NCBI GenBank assembly: GCA_032718475.1
Contig: JAUCBJ010009120.1
Coordinates: 1 to 64,000 of the forward strand
Direction of reading: 5' to 3'
DNA: 64,000 nt
DNA from: Nemertoderma westbladi
Taxonomy: Eukaryota > Xenacoelomorpha > Nemertodermatida > Nemertodermatidae
Within the stretch, counting starts at the first letter, position 1. Each line of letters begins with the position of its first letter. The translations under genes were made by a program, and so were the position numbers. The notes below the pieces were generated by a model. It was not told the origin of the DNA and did not search any database. It saw only the letters and a list, made by a program, of their open reading frames with translations. Positions 62,901 through 64,000 of this stretch are shown in pieces.

Positions 62901-63665
62901 TTTCCTCGCGGGTTGGGTGAGTCATTGAGTTTCCTCGCGGGTTGGGTGAGTCATTGAGCTTCCTCACGAGTTGAGTGAGTCATTGAGTTTCCTCGCGGGT
63001 TGGGTGAGTCATTGAGTCTCCTCGCGGGTTGGGTGAGTCATTGAGTTTCCTCGCGGGTTGGGTGAGTCATTGAGTTTCCTCGGGGATTAATCTGCTCCAC
63101 TATGAATTACGTGAGCCAGGGATATTCTTATAAGCATAAGCGATTATATTACAGTAATGCGTGAAGCTATTTTGAGCGACTGTTTATTTGATTTTACTTT
63201 TTCCCCCAGGCGACTTTGCTGTACTGTTAAGCAGCGGTATGTCGGCCCGACAAGCGCTGGTTTACGCCGGTCTCTCTTCCTTTCTCAGCTACGTAGGATT
63301 GGTGATTGGGCTTCTAACCGGAGCAATTTCCGGGTCCACACTCTACATATTCGCACTGGCCGGTGGTTTATTTCTATATATCGCCTTGGTTGATATGGTA
63401 AGTTTAGTGTTTGTTACTCTGTTAGGTTTCTCCTTGGTTGTCTAAAACTCCGCGGTTACAATGTCGGTTACAATGTCGGTTACAATATTTTAATGTTCCT
63501 TCGTAGATTCCCCACATGCAGTCCACTGCTCTGTCTGACCAACGAGAACACAACAGCAGTATGGGTGCCTTACTAATCGCCCAGGCTACCGGGTTGCTTT
63601 CCGGTCTAGCCATTATGGTTCTCATAGCAACGTTCGAGGATGACCTCAGCTTTGACCTCGAATAG
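2781..63665 (+). CDS. SLC39A10-like: LIV-1 subfamily ZIP zinc transporter (SLC39A6/10-like), 11 exons, 5' end missing
   Basis: Spliced CDS spanning this interval; exons are listed separately. The 11 exons join in one frame to 646 residues and a TAG stop. Residue numbers count from the first visible exon. Order: hydrophilic ectodomain (1-245) with a Cys-bounded PAL-type motif CPTLLFQIDTQAC (198-210); TM1-TM2 (about 246-302) with LAIGTLSGDALLHLIPH; acidic loop; TM3 (about 328-350); cytosolic loop ending in a GHGH/HSHG-rich stretch (454-470); TM4 with HNFID (496-500); TM5 with HELPHE (525-530); TM6-TM8 to the end. By family knowledge the TM4/TM5 His/Asn/Asp/Glu residues form the metal site, and LIV-1 ZIPs import Zn2+ into the cytosol at the plasma or organelle membrane. 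CHELPHELGDFAVLL, GDALLHL and the PAL motif favour ZIP6/ZIP10 over ZIP8/14, which carry EExPHE. Orthology is inferred without a tree. The start codon and signal peptide are not seen. Introns 6 and 9 are giant minisatellites. Confidence 0.95.
3110..3190 (-). repeat. tRNA-like B-box fragment, probable SINE remnant
   Basis: On the minus strand the stretch contains GGTTCGAATCC, a perfect match to the RNA polymerase III B-box consensus. It is followed by GACACCACGCTGAAGAG and a duplicated ACCCGGTTAA. No matching A-box half or closed cloverleaf is visible, so this is more likely a SINE tail fragment than a tRNA gene. Confidence 0.4.
4107..4188 (-). repeat. tRNA-derived SINE head or tRNA pseudogene
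   Basis: Read on the minus strand this resembles a serine/leucine-type tRNA: GGAGTGGCTGAAACGCC near the A-box position and GGTTCAAATCC as B-box about 40 nt further. The outer ends do not pair into an acceptor stem and no CCA or clear anticodon arm is seen, so I do not call a functional tRNA. Confidence 0.45.
4451..4798 (+). repeat. Minisatellite of 12-13 bp CATCTCC-type units
   Basis: Tandem array of short related units such as CATCTCCATGTAC, CATATCCTGTAT and CATCTCCTGTAC, often grouped as a 37-bp triplet. It covers about 350 bp in intron 1. It gives long open frames in all three forward phases (Tyr/His/Pro/Ser/Ile-rich). That is expected for a stop-free repeat and is not evidence of coding. 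Confidence 0.9.
4968..5037 (+). repeat. Degenerate tRNA-like sequence (SINE remnant)
   Basis: It contains TTGTTAGAGCGTCAGACTTC followed by GGAGGTCACCAGTT, the usual order of D-arm, anticodon arm and variable region in tRNA-derived SINEs. The expected B-box GGTTCGAATC is decayed to CAGTTATAAT. A remnant at best. Confidence 0.3.
5872..5895. repeat. poly(G) run, 24 nt
   Basis: Uninterrupted G homopolymer in intron 1. Confidence 0.9.
6266..7458. mobile_element. Inverted-repeat (foldback-type) element with about 150-bp arms
   Basis: The arm 6266-6420 is the imperfect reverse complement of 7307-7458. Shared segments include TTATATTACTAATA, GAAGTGTAAGATAAAGTG, GTTACCCAAAACCC, TTGAATCCAAAATTGCAAT and GAGAGTGATAATCCCGGTCCC. 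Each arm also contains its own small palindrome, TCCCG..AAAAACGGGAT. The 886-bp interior has no transposase. A further partial copy of the CGGGATCCCG part lies at 7583-7665. I could not identify a target duplication, so the element's class is open. Confidence 0.65.
6757..6775. repeat. poly(C) run, 19 nt
   Basis: Uninterrupted C homopolymer within the inverted-repeat element of intron 1. Confidence 0.9.
7583..7665. repeat. Third partial copy of the CGGGATCCCG repeat
   Basis: It contains TTCGGGATCCCGTT, GTCGGGATCGGGACCGGGATTGC and GTTTTTCGGGATCG, the same modules as the arms of the 6266-7458 element, in partly rearranged order. It may be a decayed end of a related insertion. Confidence 0.5.
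7741..7844. repeat. Imperfect inverted repeat, about 37-bp arms
   Basis: The left arm 7741-7776 (CACTTTACAGTGT..GATCCGAGTGGCTCTATT) pairs with the right arm 7806-7844 (AATAAAGCCACGAGGATC..ACACTGTAAAGT). The loop is about 30 nt. It looks like a very small MITE or a hairpin element; no target duplication was identified. Confidence 0.6.
8123..8189. repeat. Hairpin-forming inverted repeat
   Basis: TTGTTTACGCGGTAACCAAT at the left pairs, with two mismatches, with ATTGGTTACCAGATAAACAA at the right; GACG/CGTC extends the stem inward. The loop is 20 nt. It could be a fragment of a small DNA element or a structured site in the intron; no function is assigned. Confidence 0.6.
9569..9830 (+). CDS. SLC39A10-like: ZIP transporter exon B (ectodomain)
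   Basis: Acceptor TTATTTAG|AT, donor CATAG|GTGAGT. The 262-nt exon takes one base from exon A and leaves two (AG). It encodes about 87 residues rich in Ser, Thr, Pro and Lys without hydrophobic segments, in keeping with the poorly conserved extracellular N-terminal region of LIV-1 ZIPs. The end SVPKKHR continues as AKKFRQRRR in the next exon, giving a strongly basic patch. Support is the open frame and exact phase agreement on both sides. Confidence 0.85.
10027..10070. repeat. Perfect 13-bp stem inverted repeat
   Basis: AAAACTGATTTAC at 10027-10039 is the exact reverse complement of GTAAATCAGTTTT at 10058-10070, with an 18-nt loop. There is no T-run typical of a terminator, and in a eukaryotic intron none is expected. 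Role unknown. Confidence 0.7.
11026..11286 (+). repeat. 26-bp minisatellite, 10 copies
   Basis: Ten tandem copies of a 26-bp unit containing TTTGGTGGCGTTGAGCACC followed by GGGTTA. Copies are nearly identical: one has G for T after GGGT, one ACTGGG for ACCGGG, one TTGGGC for TTGAGC. It lies deep in intron 2, does not include any exon sequence or splice site, and so differs from the two giant arrays in introns 6 and 9. Confidence 0.95.
12057..12256. repeat. Dispersed repeat, copy 2, ending in poly(C)
   Basis: Second copy of the repeat at 2395-2530, with CAGGGAAAAT, TAACAGCTGATTA, AACTGTAACCTG, TTTGGTTAAAAC and GCGGGATTTGCGTCC in the same order, ending at an 18-nt C run (12239-12256). A weak internal duplication repeats TGTAACCTG at about 12160. 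Confidence 0.6.
12950..13070 (+). CDS. SLC39A10-like: ZIP transporter exon C (ectodomain)
   Basis: Acceptor AATCTATAG|A, donor ACAAAG|GTGAGT. The 121-nt exon completes the codon left by exon B (AG+A, Arg) and ends in phase 0. It encodes 41 residues beginning RAKKFRQRRRT, a basic cluster, then a Ser/Asn/Pro-rich stretch. The basic patch could be a furin-like cleavage site, since vertebrate LIV-1 ZIPs are known to be processed in the ectodomain, but that is inference. Confidence 0.85.
13071..14185 (+). other. Intron 3 (1.1 kb)
   Basis: Intron between exons C and D (GTGAGTTGAG to TTACTTTTCAG). It contains a complete 311-bp MITE (13739-14049). Nothing else is recognised. Confidence 0.8.
13739..14049. 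mobile_element. 311-bp MITE with 24-bp terminal inverted repeats
   Basis: The left end 13739-13762 and the inverted right end 14026-14049 agree at 23 of 24 positions (TAAAGSCCCGTTCACATCC...). The four bases outside each end are TACA (13735-13738 and 14050-14053), so the target duplication is either TACA or a TA dinucleotide, depending on where the ends are set. The interior is full of short GGTACACCGC/GCGGTGTACC palindromes. There is no coding capacity. The superfamily is unresolved. Confidence 0.8.
14186..14417 (+). CDS. SLC39A10-like: ZIP transporter exon D (ectodomain with PAL-type motif)
   Basis: Acceptor TTACTTTTCAG|T, donor GCTAGGA|GTAAGT. The 232-nt exon starts in phase 0 and leaves one base. 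It encodes CLTPEVLWETFNMS, then FQEVCPTLLFQIDTQACIQH with cysteines at residues 198 and 210. In LIV-1 ZIPs this corresponds to the conserved CPALL-type motif of the membrane-proximal ectodomain, which takes part in dimerisation. The match to the CPALLYQIDS form of ZIP10 is close. An acidic linker (DDLDEDLDRH) follows and leads to TM1 in the next exon. Confidence 0.95.
14418..14711 (+). other. Intron 4 (294 bp)
   Basis: Short AT-rich intron from GTAAGTAATC to ATATTTATAG. Nothing else is recognised in it. Confidence 0.9.
14712..14881 (+). CDS. SLC39A10-like: ZIP transporter exon E (TM1 and TM2)
   Basis: Acceptor ATATTTATAG|TT, donor CCCCAC|GTGAGT; 170 nt, ending in phase 0. It encodes TM1 (WGFATLSITVISLVSIMGLL, then VVPI) and TM2 (YRVLIQYLVGLAIGTLSGDA, then LLHLIPH), the most conserved N-terminal membrane block of ZIP proteins. 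SGDALLHL is the LIV-1 form and separates this protein from ZIP8/14, which have SNAIFQL there. Confidence 0.97.
14882..15191 (+). other. Intron 5 (310 bp)
   Basis: Intron from GTGAGTCACT to TTTAATCCGCAG. Its donor is GTGAGTCAC after CAC, yet it shows no tandem expansion, unlike introns 6 and 9. No other feature seen. Confidence 0.9.
15192..15300 (+). CDS. SLC39A10-like: ZIP transporter exon F (TM2-TM3 loop, start of TM3)
   Basis: Acceptor AATCCGCAG|G, donor TTATTAG|GTGAGT; 109 nt, phase 0 in, one base out. It encodes an acidic and His-containing loop (EHSEVEVHSEEEPDNH) and then VIWKGCLALLG, the start of TM3. The last nucleotides GGCCTTATTAG plus the donor are the founding sequence of the 21-kb minisatellite that fills the next intron. 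Confidence 0.95.
22831..23440 (+). repeat. Homogeneous 32-bp subarray, block 1 (about 19 copies)
   Basis: Tandem run of one 32-bp variant (TTATGTGGTGTGAGTGAG then TAGGGACGGCC) with almost no divergence; one copy has TACGG for TAGGG. Here the AG before GTGAGT is replaced by GT, so the donor is weakened in every copy. Blocks of the same kind recur at 26021-26598, 29553-30130 and 32581-33158. Confidence 0.93.
26021..26598 (+). repeat. Homogeneous 32-bp subarray, block 2 (about 18 copies)
   Basis: Same TTATGTGGTGTGAGTGAG variant as block 1, with nearly identical copies. It is 578 bp long by my boundaries, the same as blocks 3 and 4, which points to copying of the whole block as part of a larger unit. 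Confidence 0.93.
29553..30130 (+). repeat. Homogeneous 32-bp subarray, block 3 (about 18 copies)
   Basis: Same variant and same 578-bp length as block 2, 3,532 bp downstream of it. The sequence on both sides also matches, so this is a higher-order repeat copy. Confidence 0.93.
32581..33158 (+). repeat. Homogeneous 32-bp subarray, block 4 (about 18 copies)
   Basis: Same variant and 578-bp length, 3,028 bp downstream of block 3. A rare GTATAGGG variant upstream repeats at the same spacing (about 29,220 and 32,247), confirming a 3.03-kb higher-order period. Confidence 0.93.
36610..36938 (+). other. Unique 3' end of intron 6
   Basis: The sequence between the last minisatellite unit and exon G. 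It has a short TATGGTAGTA repeat at 36617-36655 and is otherwise AT-rich, ending in the acceptor TGCTACTTTTAG. A 94-codon minus-strand frame overlapping the array edge (PTHSPNKA repeats) is a by-product of the minisatellite. Confidence 0.8.
36939..37073 (+). CDS. SLC39A10-like: ZIP transporter exon G (rest of TM3, start of cytosolic loop)
   Basis: Acceptor CTACTTTTAG|GA, donor GTTATTG|GTTAGT; 135 nt, one base in and one out. It encodes IFSFMLVEKVIDFVSLS, matching the ZIP TM3 pattern with its (V/I)EK/EH end, followed by a basic stretch (RVKSRAIKRQKK) placed on the cytosolic side by the positive-inside rule. Together with exon F it forms one continuous TM3 across a 21.6-kb intron. Confidence 0.95.
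37255..39290 (+). repeat. 53-bp minisatellite in intron 7, about 38 copies
   Basis: Tandem unit of 53 bp with GTGTAAAACGCGGATTCAAG, then TTAATTACCAAGTTTTATTG and GATCCGGGAAGGG. Spacing is exact in the clean part (for example 37741 to 37794). Copies alternate between ACCAAGTTTTATT and ACAAAGTGTTTC/ACAAGGTGTTAC variants, with an occasional shortened copy near 39195. Flanking copies at 37123-37255 and, inverted, at 39300-39663 are more diverged. The unit derives from the ends of the surrounding element, not from the exon-intron boundary. Confidence 0.95.
39300..39663 (-). repeat. Inverted diverged copies of the 53-bp unit
   Basis: Five or more copies of GAATCCGCGTTTTACAC, the reverse complement of the start of the 53-bp unit, at irregular spacing. 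They form the right, inverted arm of the element at 37123-39663. Confidence 0.85.
39813..39960 (+). CDS. SLC39A10-like: ZIP transporter exon H (cytosolic loop between TM3 and TM4)
   Basis: Acceptor TTTATATGTAG|GT, donor CAAAAG|GTGAGA; 148 nt, one base in and two out. It encodes a hydrophilic, Ser/Asn/Asp-rich segment (HQNYDNDCIYSKVPSTGF and TEVDSIVTDTDSLYSK), fitting the long variable TM3-TM4 cytosolic loop of LIV-1 ZIPs. There are no conserved residues to anchor it, but splice sites and phase agree on both sides. Confidence 0.85.
39961..40074 (+). other. Intron 8 (114 bp)
   Basis: Short intron from GTGAGATAAC to TTTCTATATCACTAG. The acceptor was chosen because only an AG at this phase joins exon H to the open frame of exon I. 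The closer TTTGCAG at 39985-39991 would put a TAA in frame two codons later. Confidence 0.8.
40075..40370 (+). CDS. SLC39A10-like: ZIP transporter exon I (His-rich loop, TM4 and TM5 metal site)
   Basis: Acceptor TATCACTAG|C, donor GAGTTAG|GTGAGT; 296 nt, two bases in and one out. It encodes the His-rich loop (GHGHSSSHGHSHGTGHSHGG), TM4 (WMVILGDGFHNFIDGMVIGA) and TM5 (GVSTSVAVFCHELPHELG). His496, Asn497 and Asp500 in TM4 and His525, Glu526, His529 and Glu530 in TM5 match the conserved ZIP metal-site positions, so the site is intact, with the HE form of LIV-1 importers. The His-rich loop is thought in the family to bind or sense cytosolic zinc. The exon's last 19 nt (codons for ELPHEL) plus the donor found the 22.7-kb minisatellite in the next intron. 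Confidence 0.97.
60868..60967. other. Assembly gap (100 N)
   Basis: Exactly 100 N, a conventional placeholder for a gap of unknown size, inside the 29-bp minisatellite. Left flank sequence aligns at an offset of 9,389 bp to earlier array sequence, right flank at about 8,786 bp, so array material is missing or collapsed here. Confidence 0.99.
62395..63084 (+). repeat. Distal homogeneous block of a diverged 29-bp variant
   Basis: The 3' end of the intron 9 array consists mostly of one variant, GAGTTTCCTCGCGGGTTGGG then TGAGTCATT, with few exceptions. It differs from the exon-derived founder at several positions (CTT to TTT, CACGAGTTAG to CGCGGGTTGG), so the potential donor is TTGG|GTGAGT, not TTAG|GTGAGT. 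Confidence 0.9.
63085..63209 (+). promoter_or_regulatory. Unique 3' end of intron 9 with branch/acceptor region
   Basis: About 125 nt of non-repetitive sequence between the array and exon J. It ends in a good polypyrimidine tract and acceptor (TTTTACTTTTTCCCCCAG). All 3' splice-site information for this 22.8-kb intron must lie here, since the array contains no pyrimidine-rich acceptor of similar quality. Confidence 0.7.
63210..63397 (+). CDS. SLC39A10-like: ZIP transporter exon J (end of TM5, TM6 and TM7)
   Basis: Acceptor TTCCCCCAG|GC, donor GATATG|GTAAGT; 188 nt, one base in, phase 0 out. It encodes DFAVLLSSGMSARQALVY directly after HELPHELG, then TM6 (LSSFLSYVGLVIGLLTG) and TM7 (LYIFALAGGLFLYIALVDM). 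GDFAVLL...GMS and FALAGGLFLYIALVDM are strongly conserved in LIV-1 ZIPs. The codon for the Gly of HELG is split across intron 9. Confidence 0.97.
63398..63506 (+). other. Intron 10 (109 bp)
   Basis: Short intron from GTAAGTTTAG to TTCCTTCGTAG. It contains three tandem copies of a 12-bp GGTTACAATGTC-type unit (about 63452-63487). Confidence 0.9.
63507..63665 (+). CDS. SLC39A10-like: ZIP transporter exon K (TM8, C-terminus, stop)
   Basis: Acceptor TTCCTTCGTAG|A, phase 0. 52 codons and TAG (63663-63665). It encodes IPHMQSTALSDQREHNSS, a short loop, then TM8 (ALLIAQATGLLSGLAIMVLI) and the acidic tail ATFEDDLSFDLE. The tail resembles the ALYEDKIVFD end of ZIP10. The family's usual DMxPEM motif after TM7 reads DMIPHM here, with His for Glu, and the TM7-TM8 loop is short. 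Confidence 0.96.
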   Translation: MPHMQSTALSDQREHNSSMGALLIAQATGLLSGLAIMVLIATFEDDLSFDLE

Positions 63666-63935
63666 TCCATCGTGTATAGACATGGGAACTTACAGGGCTG
63701 ATCCGCGTAGTCATACCGACTTGAACCGGAAGTCCACCGCTTAGAAGAATTTTTAAAGATCTGTTACATGGATTTAATATTGTTATTGTAAGGAAAGAAG
63801 AGTTTTACATTGAAAACAATAGTGTTCTGTAAATAAGAGTTTAATAACTGATCATTCATATTAATACAGATTTTCCTTATTTTGCCAAAAAAAATAAATG
63901 TTAAATTAAAATAAATGCATTAACGACGGATTAGT
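63666..63935 (+). other. 3' UTR of the ZIP gene
   Basis: AT-rich sequence after the stop with no further open frame. Its end is placed about 20 nt after the second poly(A) signal; the true cleavage site is not visible. Confidence 0.7.
63893..63915 (+). terminator. Poly(A) signals
   Basis: Two canonical AATAAA hexamers at 63893-63898 and 63910-63915, about 230-250 nt after the stop codon, give a compact 3' UTR. The remaining bases to 64000 are AT-rich with nothing recognised. Confidence 0.8.
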
Positions 63936-64000
63936 TTCCCAGTTTTTATTTTTACCCCTAACATCACATTGTAAATCACAAAATGTAAGATGATTATAAA

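Larger units (their letters stand above)
40352..63084 (+). repeat. 22.7-kb minisatellite seeded at the intron 9 5' splice site
   Basis: The array starts with the last 19 nt of exon I (GAGCTTCCTCACGAGTTAG) and the first 10 nt of the intron (GTGAGTCATT), a 29-bp unit repeated across almost the whole intron. The first two intronic units are exact copies. Later units vary (CATGAGTTAG, GTAAGTCAAT, GTGAGTCCAT, CGCGGGTTGG). By length there are about 780 units, interrupted by a 100-N gap, so the true size is uncertain. Most units keep TTAG|GTGAGT or TTAG|GTAAGT; minor forms (TTAGCTGAGT, TTAGATGAGT) lose the GT. Read from exon I, the first unit brings TAG at 40397-40399. Confidence 0.98.

Noticed and set aside
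15290-63084. Telomeric (TTAGG/TTAGGG) origin of the arrays
   Set aside because: TTAGG occurs once per unit, but only as the exon-donor junction TTAG|GTGAGT; there is no run of consecutive telomere repeats.

Overview
This is animal nuclear DNA. The window holds most of one multi-exon gene on the + strand, with GT-AG introns, AATAAA poly(A) signals, DNA transposons and tRNA-derived repeat remnants. I cannot name the species. An invertebrate is likely from the AT-rich, repeat-filled introns. Minisatellites at the 5' ends of introns make me think of amphioxus, where I recall similar arrays being reported, but that is only a weak lead.

The gene encodes a ZIP (SLC39A) zinc/metal importer of the LIV-1 subfamily, most like vertebrate ZIP6/ZIP10. 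Eleven exons (2781-2901, 9569-9830, 12950-13070, 14186-14417, 14712-14881, 15192-15300, 36939-37073, 39813-39960, 40075-40370, 63210-63397, 63507-63665) join in a single open frame of 1,941 nt (646 residues plus stop). All splice phases agree. The signal peptide and first exon(s) lie upstream of, or unrecognised at, the left edge. In order the protein has an acidic/His-containing N-terminal ectodomain, a Cys-bounded CPxLL ('PAL') motif, TM1-TM3, a His-rich cytosolic loop, TM4 with HNFID, TM5 with HELPHE, and TM6-TM8.

Layout: 1-2780 is upstream or intronic sequence with a non-autonomous hAT element (1199-2289, 8-bp target duplication). Introns 1-3 (2902-14185) hold inverted-repeat elements, a 311-bp MITE, two small minisatellites and homopolymer runs. 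Intron 6 (15301-36938) is almost entirely one 21-kb minisatellite. Intron 7 carries a 2.5-kb terminal-inverted-repeat element containing a 53-bp array. Intron 9 (40371-63209) is almost entirely a second 22.7-kb minisatellite with a 100-N assembly gap. The gene ends with a short intron, the last exon and a 3' UTR.

The outstanding feature is that both giant minisatellites start exactly at an exon-intron boundary and are built from it. Each unit copies the last nucleotides of the exon plus the 5' splice site (core TTAG|GTGAGT). The true donor is therefore followed by several hundred near-copies of itself. In intron 9 the copied exon piece is the codons for the zinc-binding ELPHEL segment. Use of the next donor copy, or read-through into the array, meets an immediate in-frame stop in both cases. 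The arrays also contain kilobase-scale higher-order repeats. Copy numbers given below are length divided by unit length, not exact counts.
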